A DNA stretch of 64,000 bases, from the NCBI GenBank assembly GCA_964605705.1, contig CAZSDW010000002.1, positions 62,001 through 126,000 on the forward strand, in the 5' to 3' direction. Positions 8,236 through 17,140 of this stretch are shown here, in pieces (positions within the stretch are counted from its first letter, which is position 1; each line of letters begins with the position of its first letter). The notes below the pieces were generated by a model, which worked only from the letters and a program-made list of their open reading frames with translations, was not told the origin of the DNA and searched no databases. The translations under genes were made by a program, and so were the position numbers. The DNA is from CAZSDW01 sp964605705 (GTDB taxonomy: Bacteria > Fidelibacterota > UBA2242).

Positions 8236-9129
8236 ATGCAACATTTAGTCCGAGATTTTATAAATTACCTGAAAATAGAACGCAATCTGTCCGGAAATAC
8301 TATCGATGCGTATCGTAATGATCTGGAGCGCTACTGCCAGTTTCTGCAAGAGCATGATATCAAGCGTCCCGATCAGATAGATATCAAAATTATACAAAAT
8401 TTTATCAGTACCCTGGCGGAAGTTGGATTGGTAGCCAGCAGCCTGTCCCGGAACTTTTCGTCAATTCGCTCCTTCCATAGGTTTATGGTTGGAGAAAATA
8501 TTATTAAGACGAATCCGACAGAGCTTATCCAATCACCGCGATTACCGGCGAGATTGCCGAAAATCCTGGACCTGCATGAAATCGAAGCGATTATGGAAGC
8601 AATAGATACCGATACCAACAAGGGTATTCGGGACCGTGCTATTATCGAAACACTGTATTCGACGGGAATCCGTATTTCTGAACTGATCTCATTACCCATG
8701 CAGAGTATTTTTTTCCAGCATAAAGTCATCCGGGTTTTTGGCAAGGGTTCGAAAGAACGGATTGTTCCTTTTGGCGAACGGGCGCATAAATATCTGAAGA
8801 ATTATATTTCCGCGGTGCGATCCCTGCTGGTGCGGGCGGGGCAAAGTGGTGATATACTGTTTTTGAATATGCGTGGTGCGCCGCTGTCCCGGATGGGTGT
8901 CTGGAAAATTATCCAGGTTTATGTAAAACTCGCCGGAATCAAAAAACAGGTCAGTCCGCATGTGTTTCGGCACTCCTTTGCGACACATTTGCTTGAAGGA
9001 GGCGCCAACCTGAGAGCGGTCCAGGAAATGTTAGGACATTCCAATATTACGACAACCCAGATCTATACTCATCTTGACCGGGAGTACCTGATCGAGCAAC
9101 ATCGAACTTTTCATCCGAGGTGGCAATGA
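8236..9129 (+). CDS. xerD: Tyrosine recombinase of the XerC/XerD type
   Basis: The 297-residue product has the SAM-like core-binding domain (1-85) and the catalytic domain (105-297) of chromosome-dimer recombinases. Catalytic residues are visible: Arg in STGIRISEL near 147, Lys in the GKGSKERIVPFG hairpin near 172, HVFRHSFATH near 240, His in LGHSNI near 265 and the nucleophile Tyr in QIYTHLDREYL near 276. It lies in a housekeeping operon with no integrase-type context, which favours a role at dif in chromosome segregation. XerC versus XerD cannot be decided without a tree. The following gene starts inside its stop (ATGA). Confidence 0.9.
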   Translation: MQHLVRDFINYLKIERNLSGNTIDAYRNDLERYCQFLQEHDIKRPDQIDIKIIQNFISTLAEVGLVASSLSRNFSSIRSFHRFMVGENIIKTNPTELIQSPRLPARLPKILDLHEIEAIMEAIDTDTNKGIRDRAIIETLYSTGIRISELISLPMQSIFFQHKVIRVFGKGSKERIVPFGERAHKYLKNYISAVRSLLVRAGQSGDILFLNMRGAPLSRMGVWKIIQVYVKLAGIKKQVSPHVFRHSFATHLLEGGANLRAVQEMLGHSNITTTQIYTHLDREYLIEQHRTFHPRWQ

Positions 9130-9761
9130 ACCTGCAAGTCCTGATTTTACTGGCGCCCCCAATTCTGCTGGCGTTGACCTTTCATGAATTCTCGCACGGC
9201 TGGGCAGCTTATAAATTGGGTGATCCGACTGCGAAAATGGCAGGACGGCTGTCCATGAATCCTTTAGTTCATCTGGATCCTTTTGGGACGATCATGATTT
9301 TTCTGGTACGCTTTGGCTGGGCGAAACCGGTACCCGTCAATCCCAGCTATTTCAGACAACCCAAGCGAGACATGCTGCTGGTATCCCTGGCAGGTCCGGG
9401 CGCTAATATGCTATTGGCTTTTATCAGCGGATTACTTTTTCGGGCATTTCATGCAGGCAGTTTTAATTTTATCCCGGTAGCGGTGCTGCAGCCGCTTTAT
9501 ATCATGGTGAAATTCAGCCTCCAGATCAACCTGGCTCTGGCGATTTTCAACCTCCTTCCGGTACCTCCACTGGACGGATCCAAAATTCTTTACGGACTTC
9601 TGCCGCCACAATATGAATATATTTATGAATATCTGGAACGCTATGGTCCATTTGCATTGATGGGATTGATTCTGTTCGGCATGCTGACCGGTATTTCAAT
9701 CCTTGGTGCATTTATCTATCCTTTCGTAAATTTCTTTTCGAGACTTTTTGGAGGAGGATAA
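9126..9761 (+). CDS. Site-2 protease family membrane metallopeptidase (M50)
   Basis: This integral membrane protein has about 211 residues. The zinc motif HEFSH falls at residues 20-24 inside the first hydrophobic stretch. A second conserved motif, NLLPVPPLDGSKI, near 145 provides the Asp that acts as zinc ligand. At least four further hydrophobic segments follow. It is the short YwhC-like type without a PDZ domain. The substrate is unknown. The ATG at 9126 overlaps the xerD stop. An in-frame GTG at 9120 is the less likely alternative. A small basic membrane protein follows with a stop/start overlap. Confidence 0.85.
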   Translation: MNLQVLILLAPPILLALTFHEFSHGWAAYKLGDPTAKMAGRLSMNPLVHLDPFGTIMIFLVRFGWAKPVPVNPSYFRQPKRDMLLVSLAGPGANMLLAFISGLLFRAFHAGSFNFIPVAVLQPLYIMVKFSLQINLALAIFNLLPVPPLDGSKILYGLLPPQYEYIYEYLERYGPFALMGLILFGMLTGISILGAFIYPFVNFFSRLFGGG

Positions 9762-9943
9762 TGGTTAAATATCAAAAGCGTGGTTTTTCGATCAGGGACA
9801 AACGCGCCGAGCGGAATAATGGTAAAATTCATTTTGAACGTTTGCGTCGAATGCCCCGAAAAATGGGTCGTCCACTGTGGTGGTTGTTCGTTTTATTGGT
9901 CGTTATTGTCGTGATTCTGCTATATTTAAACGGTGTCCGCTGA
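9761..9943 (+). CDS. Small basic single-span membrane protein
   Basis: The 60-residue product has a strongly basic, Arg/Lys-rich N-terminal 38 residues. A single hydrophobic segment (about 40-57, WWLFVLLVVIVVILLYL) and a short tail follow. The gene has a strong GGAGGAGG site and its ATG overlaps the stop of the site-2 protease, so the two are almost certainly co-translated. By charge, the basic part should stay in the cytoplasm. No family is recognised. The operon position suggests a partner or substrate of the protease, but this is only inference. Confidence 0.65.
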   Translation: MVKYQKRGFSIRDKRAERNNGKIHFERLRRMPRKMGRPLWWLFVLLVVIVVILLYLNGVR

Positions 9944-9964
9944 TCCAGATAATGAGTTGATTTA

Positions 9965-11806
9965 ATGTCGAAGATAAAAATTCTTTCCGATCAACTGACA
10001 AATAAGATCGCCGCCGGCGAGGTCGTCCAGCGCCCGGCTTCACTGGTGAAGGAGCTGGTGGAAAACAGCCTGGATGCCGGTGCGAGTGACATTACAGTCA
10101 TTGTCAGAAGTGGCGGAAAGACCTTGTGCCAGGTCGTTGATAATGGTGAAGGCATGGGCAAGGACGATCTCCTGCTCGCATTCGAACGCTATGCCACCAG
10201 TAAAATTGCTACGACCGAAGATTTGATGGCAATCCGAACTCTTGGTTTCCGGGGTGAAGCACTGGCGAGTATTGCCGCGGTTGCGGTTGTTTATGCAATC
10301 AGCACTGAAAAAGGTGCTGAAAGCGGTCACGAATTAAGAATCGAAGGTGGCAGCTTCCGTGAAATAAAACCGGTCGCGGCGACGCAGGGTACGAATATAT
10401 GCGTTAAAAACCTGTTTTTCAATGTGCCGGCGCGGCGGAAATTTCTGAAAAGCACCGAAGTGGAATTTCGTCATATTGTCGATGTGATTCGTAAATTTTC
10501 GATGATTCATCCGCAAGTTCAATTCAATTTAATCCATAATGATAAAGAAGTATTTCGTCTCAGATCGGAGTTGTTGGCTGATCGAATTGTCAACCTCTAT
10601 TCCAGTGAATACAAAGAGAATTTGATAAAAATCGATGAGACCGTAACCGGGATGAAACTTTCCGGATATATCGGGAACCTGAACCTTGTCAGAGCCCGCC
10701 GTGGTGACCAGTATTTTTATGTCAATCAACGCTTCGTTACCGATCGCCTGATGAATTATGCGATCAGCTCAGCTTATTCGAATCTCATCAGCCGTGGTGA
10801 ATATCCCTTTTACTGTCTGCATCTGCGGTTGGATCCGGGCGAAGTGGATGTCAATGTGCACCCAGCCAAAATGGAGGTGAAATTCCGTGAGCAGAACTCG
10901 GTTTATCGCTTCCTGGAAGATACGGTCAAAGCGGGATTGAAAGAAATAACCGAGGTCATCCCGGATCTTGCCCGTTTCGCACCGGAACATTATTATAAAC
11001 CGATGCCGGCTCCCCAGCCCCGGGATATTCAAAAAAATATCGAAGAGGATTCTGCTCTCACACCACTTGATCAGATTGATGGTTCCGAAGGAAATTCAAT
11101 CGAAAAGTCCACTATTTCACCATTATCACAAACTGAGATGCCATTACATTTTTCACGCCGGAGGGCTAGTGAACAATGGACAGAACGAGCAAAACGCTTT
11201 GTGGAACAGGGCATTCCGGAACCCCAAACGGAATACCATTCGGATGTACCCCTCTATCAGGTTCATAACAAATATATTATTACCCAGATTAAAAGCGGTT
11301 TGGTGATTATTGACCAGCACGTTGCCCATGAGCGGATTTTATATGACACCGCCATGAAAGCGATGTCGGAACAATCCTGGAAAGCGCAACAACTTCTGTT
11401 TCCCCAAATTGTTGAACTGTCTGTGACGGATTTTTCATTGCTGTTGGAGGTTCTGCCATTCCTCGAGAAAATCGGTTTCAGTATTCGTGAATTTGGTAAA
11501 AACACGGTTGCCCTTGAAGCGGTTCCTGCCGGAATGACCTGGGGAAATGAATCGACCATTATCAAAGAAATTCTCGATCACTATCATGAATATGGAACCA
11601 AGGATACCAGTATTCAGTCCAGAGTGGCAGCCTCATATTCCTGCAAAGCAGCCATTAAATCCGGTGACCGGTTAACCAATGAGGAGATGCATAATCTGGT
11701 GGATAATCTCTTTGCCACCCAAAATCCATATTATTGTCCCCACGGGCGCCCGATTATCATTAACCTGACGCTGAAAGAACTGGATAAACGGTTTGAAAGG
11801 GTATAG
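9965..11806 (+). CDS. mutL: DNA mismatch repair protein MutL
   Basis: MutL links MutS mismatch recognition to strand incision. The 613-residue product has the GHKL ATPase domain (1-330) with KIAAGEVVQRPASLVKELVENSLDAGA, the DNGEGM loop and LGFRGEALASIA. A variable acidic linker spans about 345-420. The C-terminal domain carries an endonuclease-type metal motif, DQHVAHERILYD, and CPHGRP near the end. The motif deviates from the usual DQHAAHERILYE by Val and by a final Asp for Glu. Both are conservative, so nicking activity is likely kept. No mutS lies in the window. miaA follows directly, as in many bacteria. Confidence 0.95.
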   Translation: MSKIKILSDQLTNKIAAGEVVQRPASLVKELVENSLDAGASDITVIVRSGGKTLCQVVDNGEGMGKDDLLLAFERYATSKIATTEDLMAIRTLGFRGEALASIAAVAVVYAISTEKGAESGHELRIEGGSFREIKPVAATQGTNICVKNLFFNVPARRKFLKSTEVEFRHIVDVIRKFSMIHPQVQFNLIHNDKEVFRLRSELLADRIVNLYSSEYKENLIKIDETVTGMKLSGYIGNLNLVRARRGDQYFYVNQRFVTDRLMNYAISSAYSNLISRGEYPFYCLHLRLDPGEVDVNVHPAKMEVKFREQNSVYRFLEDTVKAGLKEITEVIPDLARFAPEHYYKPMPAPQPRDIQKNIEEDSALTPLDQIDGSEGNSIEKSTISPLSQTEMPLHFSRRRASEQWTERAKRFVEQGIPEPQTEYHSDVPLYQVHNKYIITQIKSGLVIIDQHVAHERILYDTAMKAMSEQSWKAQQLLFPQIVELSVTDFSLLLEVLPFLEKIGFSIREFGKNTVALEAVPAGMTWGNESTIIKEILDHYHEYGTKDTSIQSRVAASYSCKAAIKSGDRLTNEEMHNLVDNLFATQNPYYCPHGRPIIINLTLKELDKRFERV

Positions 11807-11809
11807 CGA

Positions 11810-12769
11810 TTGGTCCATACCCCTGAAAAGCATCTTATTAAATCCTCACAAGTAATTCCCATGATTGTCGGTCCTACTGCCGTCGGTAAAACAGCTACCG
11901 CTATCGAATTGGCAAAACGGCTGGACGGTGAAATAATTTCCATCGATTCACGGCAGGTTTATAAAGGCATGGATATTGGTACGGCTAAAGCAACCCTGCG
12001 CCAGCAAAAGGAGATCCCCCATCATCTGATCGACATTCTTGAGCCCACCGAACAGATCAGCGCCGGTGCGTATCGTGAATTAGCCTTGAAAGCGGTCGAT
12101 GAGATTCAAGCACGTGGTAGATTGCCGATTTTTGTCGGTGGCAGCGGATTGTATGTCAAGGTCATGGTTCAGGGGATTTTTCAGGAAAGTGTCACCGATG
12201 ATCGAGTACGGGAAAAAATCCAGTCCGAGCTGACGACAATAGGTGCCGCGGCTCTCTATAATCGCCTGCTGGATATTGATCCGGAACTGGCAGTTAAAAC
12301 CCATTTGAATGACACAAAGCGTATTACCAGAGCCCTGGAAATCTTTGAGATAACCGGTAAAGCACCCAGCGAACATTATCAGGATCAAGAAGCCGAACCA
12401 CCCTTTCCACACAAGATATTTGTTCTGACGACAGATCGTGAAAGACTGTACGAGAGTATCAATGAACGCGTTGATGAAATGATTGCCGATGGACTGGTCG
12501 AAGAGGTTGTAAACCTGCTCGATTCCGGACTGCGGGAAAACCTGGATTCCTTACTGACGCTGGGATATCAGGAAGTTGTCGCTTATCTGGATGGCGATTG
12601 CACTCATGCCGAGATGGTGGAAAATATCAAGCGTAATACGCGACGCTATGCCAAGCGGCAGTTGACCTGGTTTCGCAATCAGCTGGATGCGATCTGGATA
12701 CATGTACCGGAAAACCGATCAATCCCGGAAGTAGTAGAGCAGATTACTGATCATTTACGGTTAAAATAA
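11810..12769 (+). CDS. miaA: tRNA dimethylallyltransferase
   Basis: MiaA adds a dimethylallyl group to A37 of tRNAs that read U-starting codons. The product is about 319 residues with the P-loop GPTAVGKT, DSRQVYKGMDIGTAK near 45-60, and the GGSGLYVK segment near 105. The C-terminal part contains LTLGYQEVVAYLDG and RRYAKRQLTWFRN. The start is uncertain. TTG at 11810 keeps the first beta strand in front of the P-loop, but no ribosome binding site is evident. ATG at 11861 would begin almost at the P-loop and looks too short. Confidence 0.92.
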   Translation: MVHTPEKHLIKSSQVIPMIVGPTAVGKTATAIELAKRLDGEIISIDSRQVYKGMDIGTAKATLRQQKEIPHHLIDILEPTEQISAGAYRELALKAVDEIQARGRLPIFVGGSGLYVKVMVQGIFQESVTDDRVREKIQSELTTIGAAALYNRLLDIDPELAVKTHLNDTKRITRALEIFEITGKAPSEHYQDQEAEPPFPHKIFVLTTDRERLYESINERVDEMIADGLVEEVVNLLDSGLRENLDSLLTLGYQEVVAYLDGDCTHAEMVENIKRNTRRYAKRQLTWFRNQLDAIWIHVPENRSIPEVVEQITDHLRLK

Positions 12770-12782
12770 ATCGATCTAAATA

Positions 12783-14231
12783 ATGTTATTCAACTCTTTT
12801 CAGTTCCTGATATTTTTCCCGATTGTCGTTGTATTCTATTTTGCGATTCCCTATAAATATCGCTGGATACTGCTCCTGCTCGCCAGTTATTATTTTTATA
12901 TGTGCTGGAAGGCTGAGTACCTGTTTTTAATTATTGCTTCCACATTGGTCGATTATTCTGCCGGTCTGAAAATGGGCAAAATCCCGGATAAACGGGGACG
13001 CCGGATGTACCTGATTCTGAGCCTGATTGCCAACCTTGGGCTGCTTTTCACGTTCAAATATTTCAATTTCTTCAATGCCTCATTCCAGCAATTATTCAGG
13101 CATTTTAATATCATGGTTTCCATACCGACGCTGAAAGTCCTGCTGCCGGTTGGGATCAGTTTTTACACGTTTCAAACCTTGAGTTATACGATTGATGTCT
13201 ATCGCGGGAATCGGGAACCTGAAAAGCACCTGGGGATTTTCGCGCTGTATGTTTCATTTTTTCCGCAACTGGTTGCCGGACCGATTGAACGCTCGACGCG
13301 GCTGCTGCCCCAGTTTTTTGAAAAAATGGCATTCGATTCTCAACGAGTGAAAGACGGACTACTGCTGATGACTTGGGGCTTTTTCAAAAAAATCGTCATT
13401 GCCGACTGGTTAGCGGTTTTTGTCAACCAGGTTTACAATCACCCGACAAATTATCCGGGATTAGCAGTGATCATTGCGACCTATTTCTTTGCATTTCAGA
13501 TATATTGTGATTTTTCCGGTTATTCGGATATTGCCATTGGGGCGGCACAGGTGATGGGCTATAGCCTGATGCTCAATTTTAATCGCCCCTATTTTTCCAA
13601 ATCCATTTCCGAATTCTGGAAGCGTTGGCACATTTCGCTCTCCAGCTGGTTCAGGGACTATCTCTATATTCCTCTGGGAGGTAATCGGGTTGTCCGTTAC
13701 CGGATGTATCTGAATATTTTTATTGTGTTTCTGGTCAGTGGTTTATGGCATGGTGCCAACTGGACCTTTGTCGTTTGGGGCGCGTTGCATGGATTTTACC
13801 TGTTGACGTCAATCTGGACAAGCTCGCTCCGGGACAGGATTTCCGATATAACCGGCATCAGTCGATTCCCCGTGTTTCGGCGGTATTTTAAAGTATTTAT
13901 CACTTTTCACCTGGTGATCTTTTCGTGGATTTTTTTCCGGGCGAATTCCCTTTCCGAGGCATTTTTTATCATTACAAACCTGTTTTCATCTTTTGACCTT
14001 GCTGCGATTTTGTCCATTGAGGGGTTTACCTTGCAGCATCTGGTCTTGTCGATGATTTCGATCCTGATTTTACTGGGAGTGGAACTATTTCAGCGGAATC
14101 ACGATATCCGGGTCTGGTTGGGAAGTCGTCCAAAACTTATCCGCTGGCTGGTCTATTATGGCATCATAATGTTTATTTTAATATTTGGCGCTTACGATAA
14201 TTCCAACGCGTTTATCTATTTTCAATTTTAA
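12783..14231 (+). CDS. MBOAT-family acyltransferase (AlgI-like)
   Basis: This is a polytopic membrane protein of 482 residues with roughly ten to twelve hydrophobic segments. It shows the usual AlgI/DltB-like marks: SYYFYMCWKAEYL near the N-terminus, VAGPIERSTRLLPQF near 170, SEFWKRWHISLSSWFRDYLYIPLGGNR near 280 and the catalytic-His region SGLWHGANWTFVVWGALHG near 320. Such proteins move acyl groups across the membrane to O-acylate an exported polymer. The next gene is a membrane-anchored SGNH-like protein, the usual kind of partner. The polymer being modified is not identifiable, because no alginate or teichoic acid genes are present. Confidence 0.88.
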   Translation: MLFNSFQFLIFFPIVVVFYFAIPYKYRWILLLLASYYFYMCWKAEYLFLIIASTLVDYSAGLKMGKIPDKRGRRMYLILSLIANLGLLFTFKYFNFFNASFQQLFRHFNIMVSIPTLKVLLPVGISFYTFQTLSYTIDVYRGNREPEKHLGIFALYVSFFPQLVAGPIERSTRLLPQFFEKMAFDSQRVKDGLLLMTWGFFKKIVIADWLAVFVNQVYNHPTNYPGLAVIIATYFFAFQIYCDFSGYSDIAIGAAQVMGYSLMLNFNRPYFSKSISEFWKRWHISLSSWFRDYLYIPLGGNRVVRYRMYLNIFIVFLVSGLWHGANWTFVVWGALHGFYLLTSIWTSSLRDRISDITGISRFPVFRRYFKVFITFHLVIFSWIFFRANSLSEAFFIITNLFSSFDLAAILSIEGFTLQHLVLSMISILILLGVELFQRNHDIRVWLGSRPKLIRWLVYYGIIMFILIFGAYDNSNAFIYFQF

Positions 14232-14236
14232 ATTCT

Positions 14237-15163
14237 ATGGTCTGGAAACTCACAAGAAAAATACTTCTGTTGATGGTGCTGATTTTCGGTACAATTCTGC
14301 TTATTCTGTGGATTCCAATCAACCAACCAAACCATTATTTGCTGGCATCCATAGATAAGGAGAAACGGCTCGCCGAGACGGAATCACCCAAAATTGTTAT
14401 CATTGGTGGTTCGAATACGGTTTTTAATGTCAACAGCCAGATAATCCAGAAATCAACCGGATTCTCAGTAATCAACATGGGACTGCATGCGGGATTGGGA
14501 TTAAAATATTCACTGAATGAAATCGAGAATTATATCCAATCAAATGATGTCGTCATCATCATGCCGGAGTATGACCAGTTTTTCAGTAATCTCTTTTTTG
14601 GTGGCAGAATTGTCACCCGTTTGGTTTCACTGCGTCATGATGCTGTCAAATATATCAAGCACTATCGTCAATGGCTGGGATTGATCAAAAGCGCGGGTCT
14701 GGAAGTTCGTAGTAAATTGGTGGCTTTACTCGGGTATCAAAGTGATGATGAAACCTACAGCCGCGATGCCTTTAATGATTATGGCGATATAAGGACTGAT
14801 CTGATTGGTTTTGAATCCAATCCGGAATTGGCAAAAACTGATTATGAAATTCGGTCAATGGACGAGTTAAGTACCGCGGCAATCAGTGAATTGAATAAAT
14901 TTAATGATAGAATAATGCAAATAGGCGCTCGTGTGTACTTAGCATTTTCGGCTGTTCCACGGGAGAAATACGGATCTTGCAGCTCACAAATAACCGGGTT
15001 ATACGATTATTTACAGACTCACCTGGATTTTCCCATATTATTCGAGCCCGAAGAAACTTTATTCAGTTTAAACGATTTTTTTGATACATTATATCACTTA
15101 AATGACAACGGCAGACAACGATACACTGAAATACTTGTCAATTATTTATTGAACTCACTTTAA
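14237..15163 (+). CDS. Membrane-anchored SGNH-like protein, probable MBOAT partner
   Basis: The 308-residue product has one N-terminal signal anchor (about 8-27). A soluble domain follows, starting KIVIIGGSNTVF, where GGSN (57-60) corresponds to the block I serine of SGNH enzymes. The C-terminal HLNDNGRQRYTEIL resembles the block V region, but there Asn replaces the usual Asp-x-x-His pattern, so catalysis is uncertain. It begins 5 bases after the MBOAT stop. In AlgI/AlgX, DltB/DltD and similar systems the periplasmic SGNH protein transfers the acyl group onto the polymer. I infer the same role here from context. No closer family is recognised. Confidence 0.6.
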   Translation: MVWKLTRKILLLMVLIFGTILLILWIPINQPNHYLLASIDKEKRLAETESPKIVIIGGSNTVFNVNSQIIQKSTGFSVINMGLHAGLGLKYSLNEIENYIQSNDVVIIMPEYDQFFSNLFFGGRIVTRLVSLRHDAVKYIKHYRQWLGLIKSAGLEVRSKLVALLGYQSDDETYSRDAFNDYGDIRTDLIGFESNPELAKTDYEIRSMDELSTAAISELNKFNDRIMQIGARVYLAFSAVPREKYGSCSSQITGLYDYLQTHLDFPILFEPEETLFSLNDFFDTLYHLNDNGRQRYTEILVNYLLNSL

Positions 15164-15185
15164 TTCAAAATATTTTTGAGGTTGC

Positions 15186-16079
15186 ATGCAGAGTGGAATG
15201 AGTGTTTTAGTGAAGTCCTATTTAGGACTTGTCCGTAGTTTCCGTCGGGGACGAGCCTTGACTCTGACAGATCAGCGGGAACGTCTGGAACATTTTGCAC
15301 AGAATTTCAAAATTCCCGCGCTGGTTCAAATTGAACCGGTCAGGGTGGGTAAAATAGCTGCTGAGTGGATCATTCCACATGAAATCCGTCAAAGTGCAGT
15401 GGTTTACTACCTGCATGGCGGTGCATATTGTGCCGGCTCGCTGAACACTCATCGGGCTTTTCTGGGTAACCTGGCACTGGTTTGTGGCTGCAAAGTATTG
15501 ATTATTGACTATCGTCTGGCGCCGGAAAATCCCTTTCCGGCTGCATTGGATGATGCCTATCAAGCTTATCGCTGGTTGATTGAACATCATTCCGCGCAGA
15601 AAATCATAGTAGCCGGTGACTCCGCCGGTGGTGGATTGACATTGGCATTAATGCTGAAACTCAGAGATGACTCTATTGATCTGCCGGCTGCCGGAGTATT
15701 GATGGCGCCCTGGGCGAACCTGACCTGCGACGATGAGAATTACCAGAAGGTTGGTAAAAAAGATGTGCTTCTTGATCAGGACCGTTTGAAACGGAATGCT
15801 CGAATGTATGCTGGGGATGAGGATTTGAAAAATCCACTGATCTCGCCAATATTTGCTAATCTGTCAAATTTACCACCGATTCTGATTCAGGTTGGTACCC
15901 ATGACCTGTTGCTCGGTGATGCCAGGAGAATTGCCGCGAATATTGAAAAAAACGAAGGTAGTGTCGAGCTGAGTATCTGGGAAAAAATGATGCACGGCTG
16001 GCAGATTTTAGGAAACATGTTGCCGGAATCGCATAAAGCCATCTGGAAAATCAACCGCTTTATCGAGAAGAATACATAG
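15186..16079 (+). CDS. Alpha/beta hydrolase of the hormone-sensitive-lipase type
   Basis: The 297-residue product carries the HSL (type IV esterase) signatures. These are the oxyanion motif HGGAYCAGS at 77-85, the nucleophile elbow GDSAGGG with Ser146, DYRLAPENPFPAALDDA at 108-124, an Asp in GTHDLLLGDA, and a C-terminal His in MMHGWQ. It has no signal peptide, so it probably acts in the cytoplasm on short-chain esters. It follows the SGNH-like gene by 22 bases and is followed closely by an exported protein. Whether it works with the MBOAT pair is unknown. An ATG 12 bases downstream is an alternative start. Confidence 0.85.
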   Translation: MQSGMSVLVKSYLGLVRSFRRGRALTLTDQRERLEHFAQNFKIPALVQIEPVRVGKIAAEWIIPHEIRQSAVVYYLHGGAYCAGSLNTHRAFLGNLALVCGCKVLIIDYRLAPENPFPAALDDAYQAYRWLIEHHSAQKIIVAGDSAGGGLTLALMLKLRDDSIDLPAAGVLMAPWANLTCDDENYQKVGKKDVLLDQDRLKRNARMYAGDEDLKNPLISPIFANLSNLPPILIQVGTHDLLLGDARRIAANIEKNEGSVELSIWEKMMHGWQILGNMLPESHKAIWKINRFIEKNT

Positions 16080-16081
16080 TT

Positions 16082-17140
16082 TTGCGAAAATCACCTGTCC
16101 TTATATTATTGTTATTCTCAATCGCCTTGTCGGCAATGCCGAAGCTGGATTTCAATAAATTTTTCACTAAATCCAAATTTAATATTAATGACTTTATTGC
16201 CGATACATTGCTGGTGCCACTACCTTTGGACTCCATTGTCCTGAGTGGGAAAACCGGTGTAAAAACGATTGATGATCGGGCAATATCGGGGCGAATCCTG
16301 GACATTCAGCATAGTAAAAAATGGAAATACATACCGATTGACCAATACATAATCATTCAGGATGATTTAGCAACGACAATGGGTAAGTATTTCGGGCGGG
16401 ATTCTGTGCACTCCGCCGGTACGGTTTATATTAAAAATTTCTATTTATGGTACGATGGCAAACCGGTGTTCAATAAAGGGCGAAAACTGAATGCCTATAC
16501 AGTCCTTGAAGATTCAAGCGGTAATATTGTCAGCGACTGGATCTGGGAATTTACATTGAAGCCAAAAAAGAAACAGAAAAGCGAAGTGGTGATTGGTATT
16601 TTGATGGATCAATGGTTGACCAGGCAAGCGACGTCCCTGAAGGTCGAAAATTTTCACCGGAATGTCTATCCCTATCTATTCCGGCGGCAATTAATCAACT
16701 GGTGGGATTTTGTCCTTTTGCAGGATGGTTATATTCTGAATGGGCATTTGACGCTCGACTTTCCAGCTGACCAGGAAAAATCCTGGGTGCGCGGCTCAGC
16801 GGGAATTTTTTACCGAAAAGCGAAACACCACGAGTCAATTGCTGTTGGTGGTATGGACCAACAATGGTACAGCCGGATAAACCAGCAATTCATACGCCGG
16901 ATGAATTTTACCTATCGCTTCGGTTTTAATAATTTCGACGCCGATAAATATGCTCACCTCGATCCCTGGAACCTTTTCTTTGTAAATATCAGTGTAAACG
17001 CGGCAGTTGAATACCGTCCTGTTTATCTCAGGGGTTTATTTGCTGGAATCGGTCTGCATGGCTCGATCAATATTCTGCCGGATGTTATCAAGCGGATTGA
17101 GCCAGGTTTACTGATGACAATTGGGGTAATTCTGCCATGA
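16082..17140 (+). CDS. Exported protein of unknown family with a barrel-like C-terminal half
   Basis: The 352-residue product starts at TTG 16082 and has a clear signal peptide (MRKSPVLILLLFSIALSA). Residues 25-180 look like a soluble mixed domain. From about 190 to the end there are alternating hydrophobic/aromatic strands (for example FVLLQDGYILNGHLTLDF and RRMNFTYRFGFNNF), suggesting an outer-membrane beta structure. No family is recognised. The gene begins 2 bases after the esterase stop. Its own stop overlaps the start of the TonB receptor gene (ATGA), so the two proteins are likely made together and may form an outer-membrane complex. Confidence 0.7.
   Translation: MRKSPVLILLLFSIALSAMPKLDFNKFFTKSKFNINDFIADTLLVPLPLDSIVLSGKTGVKTIDDRAISGRILDIQHSKKWKYIPIDQYIIIQDDLATTMGKYFGRDSVHSAGTVYIKNFYLWYDGKPVFNKGRKLNAYTVLEDSSGNIVSDWIWEFTLKPKKKQKSEVVIGILMDQWLTRQATSLKVENFHRNVYPYLFRRQLINWWDFVLLQDGYILNGHLTLDFPADQEKSWVRGSAGIFYRKAKHHESIAVGGMDQQWYSRINQQFIRRMNFTYRFGFNNFDADKYAHLDPWNLFFVNISVNAAVEYRPVYLRGLFAGIGLHGSINILPDVIKRIEPGLLMTIGVILP

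Noticed and set aside
9965..11806. Changed MutL endonuclease motif as sign of lost activity
   Set aside because: DQHVAHERILYD differs from DQHAAHERILYE only by Val and Asp. Both are conservative and the CPHGRP motif is intact.
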